From: RHKX01 sp963826475
Lineage (GTDB): Bacteria > Actinomycetota > Thermoleophilia > Solirubrobacterales > 70-9
Assembly (NCBI GenBank): GCA_963826475.1
Contig: CAWGXC010000003.1
Location: 806,001-870,000 of the forward strand
Direction of reading: 5' to 3'
Length of the DNA stretch: 64,000 nt
The translations under genes were made by a program, and so were the position numbers. The notes under the pieces were generated by a model, which was not told the DNA's origin, searched no databases, and saw nothing but the letters and a program-made list of their open reading frames with translations. Positions 42,784 to 51,221 of this stretch are shown here, piece after piece (positions within the stretch are counted from its first letter, which is position 1; every line of letters begins with the position of its first letter).

Positions 42784-43929
42784 GTGGCGACGGTTCTGCT
42801 CTGCGGCGATGAGGCCGCCGCATCCCTCGGCAGTGCTCGCGCGCTGCGTGACGCGGGCCACGTCCCGTGGGCGGCGGTGGCCCAAGAGGAAACGTACGTT
42901 TCGCACTCTCGTGCCATCGCGGGATGCGACCTGATCCCCGATCCCTATGGACGGCCGGCGGAGGCAACTGCGCGCGCCATCGCCGAGATCGCGGCTCGCC
43001 GTGGCGCGGAGGTCGTTCTGCCGGCAACCGAGGGGGCTCTGCGCGCATTGACCGGCCGCGAGGATCTCTTCGAGCGGGGCACCGTCATCGGCACCGCGCC
43101 CGTCGAGGCGTTCGACGTCGCCGTGGACAAGGTCGCGTTCGGCGATCTGGCAACCGCTGCCGGCTTCGAGTCGCTACCGACCGTCGAGGTCTCGGCCGCC
43201 GACGTAGATGACCGGGTGGACCAGCTTCCCCTTCCGGGCATCGCAAAGCCGCGCTCGTCCGTCGGAGAGCTCTCCGACGGCAGCATCGGCATAGCCGGTG
43301 TGCATCTCGTCGACGACGTCGCTTCCGTGCGTCGTCTCGTCGAGGCGCAGCCCGAAATCCGCTGGCTCGTCCAACGCCGTGTCAACGGGACGCTCGCGGC
43401 CATCGGTGGGGTCGCTTGGCAAGGTCGCTTGATCTGCGCGGTGCATCAGGTCTCGCCTCGAATCTGGCCCACGGACGCCGGGATCACGGCCTTCGCGGTC
43501 ACGGTGGCACCCGACGAGGGCCGAGAGCGAGCGCTCGCACATCTCCTCGCCGAGATCGGCTGGAGCGGCGTGTTCGGCCTGCAGTTCCTGCTCGTCGACG
43601 GCCATGCCTACCCGATCGACTTCAACCCGCGGATCTACGGGTCCATCTCGCTCGCCATCGCGGCCGGGCTCAACCTGCCGGCGATCTGGACCGACCTCCT
43701 GCTCGAACGCGAACCTGAGGTTGGCGCCTACCGGATCGGCGTCGGTTACCGAGCCGAGTACGCAGATGCCCGCGCGTTGAGGGCGTCATGGCGCTCGGGA
43801 AGACGGGCCGAGGCCATTCGCGGAGCGCTTCCTCGCCGCCGAACCGCTCACTCGGTGTTCAGCCTGCGGGATCCAGCTCCCGGCGCGGCCGCCGCCGTGA
43901 GACTGCTCAAACGCGCGGCTAACCGGTGA
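42784..43929 (+). CDS. ATP-grasp domain protein
   Basis: A 381-residue ATP-grasp enzyme of the carbamoyl-phosphate-synthetase-like type. Residues 1-110 form a Rossmann-like pre-ATP domain (ATVLLCGDEAAASLGSARAL); the ATP-grasp core follows, with GIAKPRSSVGELSDG (ATP Lys region), RWLVQRRVNGTLAAIGGVAW and the metal-binding end FLLVDGHAYPIDFNPRIYGS. Such enzymes ligate a carboxylate to an amine or thiol through an acyl-phosphate; the substrate is not evident. Start GTG 42784 is divergent from GNAT copy 3, and the stop overlaps the next GTG (GTGA), so it is coupled to the nucleotidyltransferase/kinase-like gene. Confidence 0.82.
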   Translation: MATVLLCGDEAAASLGSARALRDAGHVPWAAVAQEETYVSHSRAIAGCDLIPDPYGRPAEATARAIAEIAARRGAEVVLPATEGALRALTGREDLFERGTVIGTAPVEAFDVAVDKVAFGDLATAAGFESLPTVEVSAADVDDRVDQLPLPGIAKPRSSVGELSDGSIGIAGVHLVDDVASVRRLVEAQPEIRWLVQRRVNGTLAAIGGVAWQGRLICAVHQVSPRIWPTDAGITAFAVTVAPDEGRERALAHLLAEIGWSGVFGLQFLLVDGHAYPIDFNPRIYGSISLAIAAGLNLPAIWTDLLLEREPEVGAYRIGVGYRAEYADARALRASWRSGRRAEAIRGALPRRRTAHSVFSLRDPAPGAAAAVRLLKRAANR

Positions 43930-45168
43930 GCGCGGCAACTCGCATCGATGCAGCGGTGCCCGGCCGCGTGCTCGTCGTCGGATCGCCTCCGCCGGAGGGG
44001 CGGGACCTCGACCTGCTGGTGAGGCAAGCGGACGAGCAGGCCATCACCGCCCTGCTCATCGACGAGGGGTACGTGGCCCGGGGAGCAACCTGGGCGCGAT
44101 TTTCGGATTGCACCGCCGACGTCGTCGATCTGCTGCCCGCCGCTTCGTGGGGCCTCAGCTCAGCCCAGCTCGACGCCCTGTTCGACGAGGCGCAGCCGCT
44201 CGAAGGGTTCCATCGGCTGCACGTTCCGGCAGCTCATCACGAGTTGCTGATCGCGGCGACTCGATTCCTCGGACCAAGCGGGCGACTGCCTTCTGGCCGC
44301 GCCTCGCGACTGGCGAGCGCCGTGGCGGCCGACTCCCGGGCATGGCCGCGCGCTCGGGCTGAAGCCGCCGCCTGGGGAGCCGAAGCCGGTCTGGCGCGGC
44401 TCGAGGCGGCGCTCGAGGGCAGGCCCCAGCGAAGCGCCCGGGCAACGGCGAAGGCGGCGCTGAGAAGAAGCCACCCGCGGGTCGGGGTGGTCGCGCTCTC
44501 CGGCATCGACGGCTCCGGCAAGAGCACGCAGGCCCGAGCGCTGGCCGAATCCCTCGACCGGCTCGGATATCCGACGACGATCGAATGGACGCCGCTTGCC
44601 GGAAACACGTCACTGGGCCGGATCGGCGGAATGGCGAAACGAATTCTCAGACGGATCCCGTCCCTCCGCCCTGAAGACGGAGCCGCCGACGGAGGAGCCT
44701 GAGCGGGAACGGGGGATCGTCCCGAATCCCGGCAGCGAGCTTCGCAGCCGCTCCGCCCTCGTCAGCGCCGGGTGGTCGACCCTCGTCGCCCTGGCCAACG
44801 GCCTGTTCCATGCCCGCCGTTCGGCCCGAAACCTGGCCGCCGGGCGCGTGGTGATCTTCGACCGCTACGTCCTCGACTCATATGTTCGCCTGCGCTTCCT
44901 GTACGGCGAGAGGGCCTCGTTTCGGCTCCAGCGGCTGCTCATCGCGGCGCTCTCACCGCAGCCCCGCGCCGCCTTCTATATCCAGGTTGACGCCGGCACC
45001 TCGCTCGCCCGCAAGGACGACAAATGGACGGCTGAAGAGCTCACGACGCAGGCACGGCTCTACGCCGAGGAGCGGGAAGGCCTCGGGGTGAAGACTCTCG
45101 ACGGAGGGCGCTCGGTCGACGACCTCGCAGCCGAGATCGCGTTGGAAGTCTGGCGGCGGATGGGCTAG
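43926..45168 (+). pseudogene. Nucleotidyltransferase-like / thymidylate-kinase-like fusion, split by a frameshift
   Basis: Two overlapping frames together make one protein of about 410 residues. The first frame (43926-44702) has a nucleotidyltransferase-like start (VLVVGSPPPEGRDLDLLV), a helical middle and the kinase P-loop VVALSGIDGSGKSTQARAL, then ends at TGA 44700. The second frame, shifted by +1 and open from 44596 to 45168, carries the rest of the kinase: VVIFDRYVLDSYVRLRF and WTAEELTTQARLYAEERE. Neither part is complete alone. One extra base between about 44640 and 44700, or a +1 slip at the UGA itself (GCC-U-GAG), would restore the protein. It is coupled to the ATP-grasp gene by GTGA. 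Sequencing error is a simple alternative. Confidence 0.72.
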
Positions 45169-45184
45169 GAGCCGGTTCGCGAGC

Positions 45185-45988
45185 TCAGCCGGCGCGGCTC
45201 ACGTAGTGGAGCTCGGAGCAATACTCCGCCGCCTCGCCCGCCGGCAGCGAGTTCCCGGCGAGGTCCAGGCACTCGAGAACCTCGAAGCCATGGTCGGCGA
45301 GTTGACGCTCCTGGCACTCTCGCGATGCGTAGTAGTGGAGCAGCCTGTAGTCGTGAGCGCGGTCGTTGAGCAGGGCGTATTCAGGCTCCTCCTGCTCGAA
45401 TCTGCGCATGCGCCTGTGATTGCGAAGCTGTCGCGGCAACCGAAGCAGCCTCCCGGCGAGCGCTCGCAGGTCGCGCTTCCGCGCGGCCGACAACGCTTCT
45501 CCGACCGGCCCGCGAACGCTTGGTGCATACGCCCGGTTATGGGACGACATGACGAGCAGCCCACCGGTCGTCAGAGCTCTTCGGAATCCGTTGAGGGTGC
45601 GGTGTCGGTCGTCGACGCTGAGCGCGTCGAGCACGTTGTAGGTGGCGACGATGACGTCGAACGGGGCCGTATCGAGCTCGCCGACATCGCGCATGTCGCC
45701 GACGCTGAAGCTGACCTCCGGATAGGTCACCCGGCAGTACTCGATCATGCGAGGTGAGACGTCCACGCCGAAGGCCGACGTGGCGATCAAGGGCAGGTAC
45801 CCGGCCACCCTCCCTGCGCCGCACCCGACCTCCAGGACGCGCCCCGAGAAGGCCTCCCGGTGCGCGAGCATGATCGCGACCTCCGGCGGGCGGAGGTCGC
45901 GGCTGGCGTACGAGCCGGCGGGGGGCGCCTGCGCCCAGAACTCCGCGTTTGACTCCTCCGAGCCTTTTTCTCCGACGGCGGCCTTCAT
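45185..45988 (-). CDS. SAM-dependent methyltransferase (class I)
   Basis: A 267-residue methyltransferase. SAM motif I is RVLEVGCGAGRVAGYL (about 50-65), followed by FGVDVSPRMIEYC, FSVGDMRDV and FDVIVATYNVLDAL. The C-terminal third carries a basic linker (LLRLPRQLRNHRRMRRF) and a HDYRLLHYYASRECQERQL segment seen in sugar and small-molecule methyltransferases. It is convergent with the kinase-like gene (16 bases between stops) and divergent from the helicase gene. The substrate is unknown. Confidence 0.82.
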   Translation of the reverse strand: MKAAVGEKGSEESNAEFWAQAPPAGSYASRDLRPPEVAIMLAHREAFSGRVLEVGCGAGRVAGYLPLIATSAFGVDVSPRMIEYCRVTYPEVSFSVGDMRDVGELDTAPFDVIVATYNVLDALSVDDRHRTLNGFRRALTTGGLLVMSSHNRAYAPSVRGPVGEALSAARKRDLRALAGRLLRLPRQLRNHRRMRRFEQEEPEYALLNDRAHDYRLLHYYASRECQERQLADHGFEVLECLDLAGNSLPAGEAAEYCSELHYVSRAG

Positions 45989-46143
45989 ATCGTCCTTGCT
46001 CGGCTTTGACCCATCTCGCAGCCCTGGGACCCGCCAAGGTTAGTGACGGCTCGGTGCGGGGTCGGAGCCGCGACCGGCGATCGGCTCGTCCGCCTCCGGA
46101 GCCCGGCGTCCGTCCGGCATGGTGCTCAGCATGCCGCGTTCGG

Positions 46144-47811
46144 ATGGATGCCGGGAAAGCGACCACACCCACTCGACCGGCCGCGCAACCGGTCGGTCTC
46201 GCGTTCCGCGACGCGTCGCTGCGCGATTGGCAGCGCCGCGCGCTCGAGGCCATGTCGGAATGGCGATCCGGGTCCTTCCTGATCGCCGCTGCACCCGGTT
46301 CCGGGAAGACGCGCCCCTCGTTGCTGCTCGCTCGCGAGCTGCTGCGGCGTGGCGAGATCGACCGCGTCGCGATCGTCTGCCCAACCGCGCCGCTCACGCA
46401 GCAGTGGGCCGTCGCCGCCGGAGTCCTCGGCCTCAGCCTGCAACCGGACGCACCTCACCTGCTGACCACACGGGACTTCCAAGGGGTCGCGGTGACGTAC
46501 GCCCGCGTCGCCGCAGCGGCGGCCACCTACGCCAGGGAGTGCACCCGGCGGACTCTCGTGATCGCCGACGAGGTTCACCATCTCGGCGACGAGCTCGCCT
46601 GGGGCGACGGCTTCAAGAAGGCTTTTGCGACCGCGGGCCGCACGCTGCTCCTCTCGGGGACCCCGTTTCGCAGCGACGACGCGTCGATTCCCGGCGTCAC
46701 GTATGGCGGCGACGGCTTCGCCAAGCCTGACGTCGCCTATTCCTACGCGGAATCGATCCGCGACGGAGCCTGCCGCCGGATGATCTTCGTCCCGTTCGAC
46801 GGCACGCTCGTCTGGCAGAGCGGCGATCAGACGATCGAGAGCTCCTTCGACGAGGAGCTCTCCGCCCGAGAGCGCGGCCGCCGCTACCGGACGGCCATCT
46901 CGACGGACCTTCCCGAGGGGCTGCCGCGGATCCTTCGCCGGGCCGACGAGCAGCTGAGCCGCGTGCGCGCCGCCGGCCACCCCGACGCAGGTGGACTCGT
47001 CGTCGCAGCCGATAGCGCTCACGCGAGAGTGGTCGCGGGCTCGTTGGCCGGGATCTGCGGCGAGACCCCGACGATCGTCCTGCACCAGGACGCCGGCGCC
47101 CACGACCGGCTCCGTGGCTTCGCGGGCGGACGGGGACGCTGGATCGTTGCCGTGAACATGGTCTCCGAAGGGGTCGACATCCCGCGCCTCCGCGTCGGCG
47201 TCTACGCGACGACGGCCAAGACGGCGATGATCTTCCGCCAGATCGTCGGGCGCTTCGTTCGCACCGGCAGCGGCGCAGGGAACGAGAGCTGGCTCTTCCT
47301 CCCCGCCGAGCCGGTGCTGCGCGCCCACGCCGCCACCATCGAGGACGAGATCCACCGGGTCCTCCGCCGCAGGGGCACCGAGGAAGATGGCGAGTGGGAC
47401 GAAGTCGAGGAGCGCGTCGAGACGGAACGCGACCCCGATGACGAGCTCGACTTCGTCCCCGTGGCAGCCGACGTCGTTCCCCAGATGAACCTGTTCGGCG
47501 AGCCCGGCGACGATGCCGTCCAACCGGGGCAGGCCCCTCCCCCGGTCTCGATCCCCGCTGCGGAGACCGACTACTCCGAGTACGAGGAGGTGGCGGAGCC
47601 GGCCTTCCAGCGGCGCAAGAGCCTGCGCGCCCAGCGTCACCGCCTGATCTCCGAGCTCGCCCGCAAGCGTCGCTGCGGGCACCGGGAGGCGAATCAGTGG
47701 ATCAACGCCAAGATCGGCGTCCACAAGGTCGAGGACGCCACGATTGACCAACTGCAGCGCTCATGCAACCTCCTGGCCGACGAGCTGACCGGTTCCCGCT
47801 CGCGGCGCTGA
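46144..47811 (+). CDS. DEAD/DEAH-box superfamily 2 helicase
   Basis: A 555-residue SF2 ATPase. N-terminal RecA lobe: Q-like lead LRDWQRRALEAMSEWRSG, Walker A AAPGSGKTRPSLLLAR (about 46-60), Walker B VIADEVHHLGDE (DEVH box) and motif III LLLSGTPFRSD. C-terminal lobe: FAGGRGRWIVAVNMVSEGVDIPRLRVGVY (motif V region, seen as NMVSEGVDIP) and the Arg finger motif RQIVGRFVRTG. A final domain (about 470-555) is acidic then basic (RKRRCGHREANQWINAKIG), perhaps nucleic-acid binding. It resembles RadD/SSL2-type repair or defence helicases, but no nuclease or partner is adjacent. ATG 46144 is chosen because earlier codons overlap the divergent methyltransferase start. Confidence 0.85.
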   Translation: MDAGKATTPTRPAAQPVGLAFRDASLRDWQRRALEAMSEWRSGSFLIAAAPGSGKTRPSLLLARELLRRGEIDRVAIVCPTAPLTQQWAVAAGVLGLSLQPDAPHLLTTRDFQGVAVTYARVAAAAATYARECTRRTLVIADEVHHLGDELAWGDGFKKAFATAGRTLLLSGTPFRSDDASIPGVTYGGDGFAKPDVAYSYAESIRDGACRRMIFVPFDGTLVWQSGDQTIESSFDEELSARERGRRYRTAISTDLPEGLPRILRRADEQLSRVRAAGHPDAGGLVVAADSAHARVVAGSLAGICGETPTIVLHQDAGAHDRLRGFAGGRGRWIVAVNMVSEGVDIPRLRVGVYATTAKTAMIFRQIVGRFVRTGSGAGNESWLFLPAEPVLRAHAATIEDEIHRVLRRRGTEEDGEWDEVEERVETERDPDDELDFVPVAADVVPQMNLFGEPGDDAVQPGQAPPPVSIPAAETDYSEYEEVAEPAFQRRKSLRAQRHRLISELARKRRCGHREANQWINAKIGVHKVEDATIDQLQRSCNLLADELTGSRSRR

Positions 47812-47844
47812 AGGCTGAAGGGGGGTCGCTCTACCCTTCGATCC

Positions 47845-48417
47845 ATGCGAGAGGTCCTCGGTCCACCCCTGCGCGCGCTCGCGGTCGGCGCGTTCGTGAT
47901 CGGGGTCTTCCTGATGCTGATCCAGGGCCCTTCCTGGACGGGCGCCGGCGGTCTGCTCCGCATTTTGGCCGGGGCCGGGCTGATCATCTTCGTCACCGGC
48001 TGGATCACGGTGAAGCTGGCCGGCGAGACGATGCCGGAGCCGGAGTTCCGCCGCCTCGTCGACCGCAGCGAGGCGCTTGCCGCCATGCCCCCGCCCGATC
48101 GCCCGCCGAGCGAGTTCGATGAGCTGGTCATGCGAGCGCTCGACGAGCTGCCGGAGGAGTTCCGGGAAATTCTCCAGAGCACTCCCGTCGTCGTCTCCAG
48201 CCGCGGCCACGAGATGCGCGCCTACGGCCTCTACATGGGGGACACGGTGGCCCGCGACGGGTACCCGGATCGGATCGTCATCTACGAGGACACGTTGACC
48301 CGCGACTTCGGGCACGACCCCTGGCTGCTGCGGGCCCAGGTCCAGCGGACCGTACGCCACGAGATCGCTCACCATCTGGGCTGGAACGAGGAGGGCGTCC
48401 GCGGCCTCGGCCTGTGA
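47845..48417 (+). CDS. Membrane-anchored small zinc metallopeptidase (PF06262-like)
   Basis: A 190-residue protein with two N-terminal membrane helices (about 10-28 and 35-55) and a C-terminal minigluzincin-like domain. The zinc motif is HEIAHHLGWNEEG near the C-terminus, preceded by the family block FDELVMRALDELPEEF and RIVIYEDTLTR. Proteins of this family usually lack membrane helices, so the anchor is an addition. The cut substrate is unknown. It begins 33 bases after the helicase stop and is probably cotranscribed with it. Confidence 0.85.
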   Translation: MREVLGPPLRALAVGAFVIGVFLMLIQGPSWTGAGGLLRILAGAGLIIFVTGWITVKLAGETMPEPEFRRLVDRSEALAAMPPPDRPPSEFDELVMRALDELPEEFREILQSTPVVVSSRGHEMRAYGLYMGDTVARDGYPDRIVIYEDTLTRDFGHDPWLLRAQVQRTVRHEIAHHLGWNEEGVRGLGL

Positions 48418-48496
48418 GAGGAAATGGATCTCGACTGTCCCGTTCGCCGCGGATAGCTTCGCGGCATGCGCGCTCGGGCGCGGTGCGATCGTCTAC

Positions 48497-48802
48497 GTGA
48501 CGAACGTCTCCGGAGGGGGCGGGAACGGATCGATCCTCGTCAAGGCGAAGCGGATCACCATCTACACGACGAAGGGCTCGATCAGAGGCAAGGGTCAGGC
48601 GACGCAGAACTTCAACCCCGATGGCACGAGCACCGTCACCGACGGAACTTTCTCGTTGACGAAGGGCAAGGGTGCCTACAAGGGGCTCCAGTTCTCCGGG
48701 AAGTTCGACGGGACCTATCAGGACGGCGTCTACACGTTCGACTACAAGGGTCTGCTCCGGAGTGCCCAGATCACGTGCTCGAAGCGCGCGCCCGGCTGCT
48801 GA
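48497..48802 (+). CDS. Small beta-rich hypothetical protein, likely 5'-truncated
   Basis: A 101-residue frame beginning at GTG 48497 (VTNVSGGGGNGSI). The sequence alternates short beta-type segments and Gly/Lys turns (KRITIYTTKGSIRGKGQ, GTFSLTKGKGAYKG, SGKFDGTYQDGVYTF) and ends with a Cys pair (CSKRAPGC), as in small secreted barrel or binding domains. No signal peptide is present; the frame stays open upstream to the preceding gene but offers no ATG, GTG or TTG there that I can see. A secreted protein that lost its leader to a small indel is likely. The function is unknown. Confidence 0.45.
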   Translation: MTNVSGGGGNGSILVKAKRITIYTTKGSIRGKGQATQNFNPDGTSTVTDGTFSLTKGKGAYKGLQFSGKFDGTYQDGVYTFDYKGLLRSAQITCSKRAPGC

Positions 48803-48826
48803 CCGGCGGAGGCACGACCTAGTCGC

Positions 48827-50152
48827 TCAGCCGTCGAGCTCCGGCTGGGCCTCGAGGATCGTCAAGAACGCCTCAACGATCCTGGGGTCGAACTGCTGGC
48901 CCGAGTTCCCGACGAGCTCGGCGCGAGCGACCTCGCGCGAGAGGGCCTTGCGGTAGGCGCGGTCCGTTCGCATCGCGTTCCAGGAGTCGCAGCACGTGAT
49001 GATCCGCGCTTCCAGCGGGATGTCCTCGCCGACGAGGCCGTCCGGGTAGCCGGTCCCGTCCCAGCGTTCGTGATGAGAGCGGACGATCAGGCCGACGTGC
49101 TTCATGAAGCCGCCCACCCGATTCAGCATCTTCTGGCCCTCGATCGTGTGGGTTTCGATGATCTTCCACTCGTCGATGTCCAGCTTGCCCGGCTTGTTGA
49201 TGATTTCCTTCGGGATCGCGATCTTGCCGACGTCGTGAAGAAGCGCCCCGAACTCGAGGTTGCGCATCTCGCCGGCGTTGAGGCGGAGGTTGCTGCCGAC
49301 GGCAAGGGTCAGCTGGACGACGCTCTTGCAGTGTTGGCCGGTGTAGCCGTCGTCGGCCTCCACGACGTCGCCGAGGACCAGCGCCGTACCGCGATAAGCG
49401 GCGTTGAGCTCGACGAGACCCTCCATGCGCTCGTTGCGCTCGCGCGCGAAGACTGAGATCAGCGCGAGCAGAGGCAGCGTCGCGAGCGCGGCGATCGGCG
49501 CGGACTGGACCTGCTCAGCCACCACCAGCGCGATTCCCGAGAGGGCCGCATCGATGGCGTAGATCCAGGTCTCGCGCAGCTGCACCGAGAGCTTTGCGCC
49601 GCGATCCATCCAGAACCTGATGGCGGAGACCCCGAAGTCCACGGCGAACTGGGCGGCGAGTGCGACGATCAGGAGCGAGGCGCCGGCGTCCTGCGGGGCC
49701 GTCGAGGAAATGGCGAGGACCGCGGCGGGCCCGATCGCGAACCACGAGTTGCCGACGGCGAGGAGCAGGCGACTCGGGGGCACCTTCCCGGTCAGGACCT
49801 CAGGGAGGCTCGCGATGGTGAGGGCAGCCGCGACGGCGAGGGGCACCACCGCCACCGGCACCGTGAAGAGCAATGGGACGAACGCGAGCTGCGTCGCGAC
49901 CGTGAACCCGAACGGGGTGTCGAAGCGCACGCGGGTTGCGAGGACGAGTACGAGGAAGCAGAGCGCCGCAGGCAGAAACGCGAACGATGCGGGCGAACTG
50001 AGCAGCCAGAGCGCGCCGTCAGCGATGAGAAACGCGGCGCCGATGAGCGCCTCGTAGCGGCGCTCGCGCGAAGGCATGCGCCTGCCGGAATCGGCGCGCT
50101 CGCGGGTTTCCGCGAACGCGTTCTGCTCCTCGATACTGGGCATCAACGCCAT
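48827..50152 (-). CDS. Membrane HD-GYP protein, probable c-di-GMP phosphodiesterase
   Basis: A 441-residue protein. Residues about 20-235 contain six to eight hydrophobic helices (LIGAAFLIADGALWLL, LCFLVLVLATRV), resembling an MASE-type sensor. The C-terminal HD-GYP domain has HDVGKIAIPKEIINKPG (HD at about 306-307), HHERWDGTGYPDG with the diagnostic GYP (about 368-370) and PLEARIITCCDSWNAM. HD-GYP enzymes hydrolyse c-di-GMP to GMP. I prefer ATG 50152; a TTG at 50242 would add 30 residues of non-coding-looking sequence. It is divergent from a c-di-GMP riboswitch and its secreted-protein gene, which makes a local signalling module likely. Confidence 0.88.
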   Translation of the reverse strand: MALMPSIEEQNAFAETRERADSGRRMPSRERRYEALIGAAFLIADGALWLLSSPASFAFLPAALCFLVLVLATRVRFDTPFGFTVATQLAFVPLLFTVPVAVVPLAVAAALTIASLPEVLTGKVPPSRLLLAVGNSWFAIGPAAVLAISSTAPQDAGASLLIVALAAQFAVDFGVSAIRFWMDRGAKLSVQLRETWIYAIDAALSGIALVVAEQVQSAPIAALATLPLLALISVFARERNERMEGLVELNAAYRGTALVLGDVVEADDGYTGQHCKSVVQLTLAVGSNLRLNAGEMRNLEFGALLHDVGKIAIPKEIINKPGKLDIDEWKIIETHTIEGQKMLNRVGGFMKHVGLIVRSHHERWDGTGYPDGLVGEDIPLEARIITCCDSWNAMRTDRAYRKALSREVARAELVGNSGQQFDPRIVEAFLTILEAQPELDG

Positions 50153-50284
50153 CACCAACTGCAATCGGCCGATCCGCTCCCATGCCTTAGGCCGGAATGG
50201 TGGGCCCCAATAGGTTTGTCCAGGAACGGAGAGCTCGCTCAAGCGCGTAAGCCATCAGGACGAGGACGTTCCCGAAAACCTAAA

Positions 50285-50360
50285 ACCTGAAAGGGCAAAC
50301 GCGGCGTGAGCCGGGGACGCAAAGCTAGAGGTCTCGCAATGCGAGATAGCTCGGCTGCCA
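50285..50360 (+). ncRNA. Cyclic di-GMP-I (GEMM) riboswitch
   Basis: The aptamer landmarks appear in order: GGGCAAAC (50293-50300), a short stem closed by GTGA (GGC-GTGA-GCC), GGGACGCAAAGC (50313-50324), a second long stem (AGCTA...TAGCT enclosing TCTCGC/GCGAGA), and GCTGCC (50354-50359) that closes P1 with GGCA (50294-50297). This matches the Vc2-type GEMM-I fold base for base at the ligand-binding positions I remember. It lies in the 5' leader of the secreted-protein gene at 50386. Confidence 0.92.
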
Positions 50361-50383
50361 GTACCACCAAGGAGGGTGCGTAC
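50361..50383 (+). promoter_or_regulatory. Hairpin exposing or hiding the ribosome site below the GEMM riboswitch
   Basis: GTAC-C-ACC (50361-50368) can pair with GGT-GC-GTAC (50375-50383), placing the strong ribosome site AAGGAG (50369-50374) in the loop, two bases before ATG 50386. No T-run terminator follows the aptamer, so control of translation rather than of transcription is the likely output. Confidence 0.5.
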
Positions 50384-50385
50384 AG

Positions 50386-51024
50386 ATGAAGCATGTCCAT
50401 TTCAAGCCACGCGTTGGTGTGGTCTTTGCCTGTGGGGTCGCCGCCGTGTTTGCCATGGCCGCCCTCGCCGGCTCAGCCAGTGCGGCGCTGCTACAGCTCC
50501 GGGCGAACACGACCTCGTGTACGTATCCGGCGCTGACCCAGCCATTTCTCTCGTTCGGCGATGCCAATTGGTACACGCTGGCCCCCGGTCAGAGCGTCGA
50601 CAATTTCAATGGCTCTGGGTGGACGCTGCGCAATGGCGCAAAGGTGACGCCCACCACAGTGGGCAGCGGGATGGCCGGATCGGTTCTCGACCTCCCGAAC
50701 GGGGCGCAAGCGGTAAGTCCGCCGATGTGCGTCGATCAGGGGTTCCCCACCGCCCGGATGATGATCCGATCGGTCAAGGGCGCCGGCAGCGTTGACGTCA
50801 CCGCCACCTACGAGGGCATCTCGCTACTCGGCATCCCGGTGAGCCTGGCACGCAACAGCGGCACGGTTCGGGGCACGAGCGCCTGGGCTCCTTCGGACTC
50901 GGTGGACGTCCGTCCCGACGACCGTTCCGGCTGGCAGGTGGTTCGGTTCACGTTTACGGCCAGGGGCGCGGGCAGCCAGAGTCAGATCTACAACTACTAC
51001 GTGGATCCCAGGATGAAGGGCTGA
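50386..51024 (+). CDS. Secreted protein of unknown function under c-di-GMP riboswitch control
   Basis: A 212-residue protein. Residues 1-33 are a signal peptide (VGVVFACGVAAVFAMAALAGSASA). The mature part is beta-rich with two Cys (TTSCTYPAL and PPMCVDQGF), probably a disulfide, and reads like a jelly-roll or adhesin-type domain: NWYTLAPGQSVDNFNG, GWTLRNGAKVTP, GSVDVTATYEGISL and a last strand WQVVRFTFTARG. I cannot name the family. The c-di-GMP aptamer in its leader suggests a role in the sessile/motile switch, such as matrix binding. It is followed by a strong stem-loop. Confidence 0.78.
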   Translation: MKHVHFKPRVGVVFACGVAAVFAMAALAGSASAALLQLRANTTSCTYPALTQPFLSFGDANWYTLAPGQSVDNFNGSGWTLRNGAKVTPTTVGSGMAGSVLDLPNGAQAVSPPMCVDQGFPTARMMIRSVKGAGSVDVTATYEGISLLGIPVSLARNSGTVRGTSAWAPSDSVDVRPDDRSGWQVVRFTFTARGAGSQSQIYNYYVDPRMKG

Positions 51025-51041
51025 TCGAAATCGAAGTGACC

Positions 51042-51079
51042 CGAAGTGACCCGGACCCAGGGAGGCCCGGGTCACTTCG
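51042..51079 (+). terminator. 13-bp stem-loop after the riboswitch-controlled gene
   Basis: CGAAGTGACCCGG (51042-51054) and CCGGGTCACTTCG (51067-51079) form a perfect 13-bp stem with a 12-base loop, 17 bases past the stop codon. The left arm's core is repeated directly just before it (51032-51041). No T-run follows, so it may terminate with help from Rho or stabilise the mRNA end. Confidence 0.6.
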
Positions 51080-51221
51080 AGGCAGGTCAAAGCCTGCCGC
51101 CGGCGCCGACTGGGTAGGTCGGCATCCGTAGGGACCCGGGCTTATTAACGTTGCGGCGCGCGCCCGCCGATGGTGGCGACGGGCACACCTCGCTGTCCGA
51201 CACCCCTCTGACAGGAGCAAG

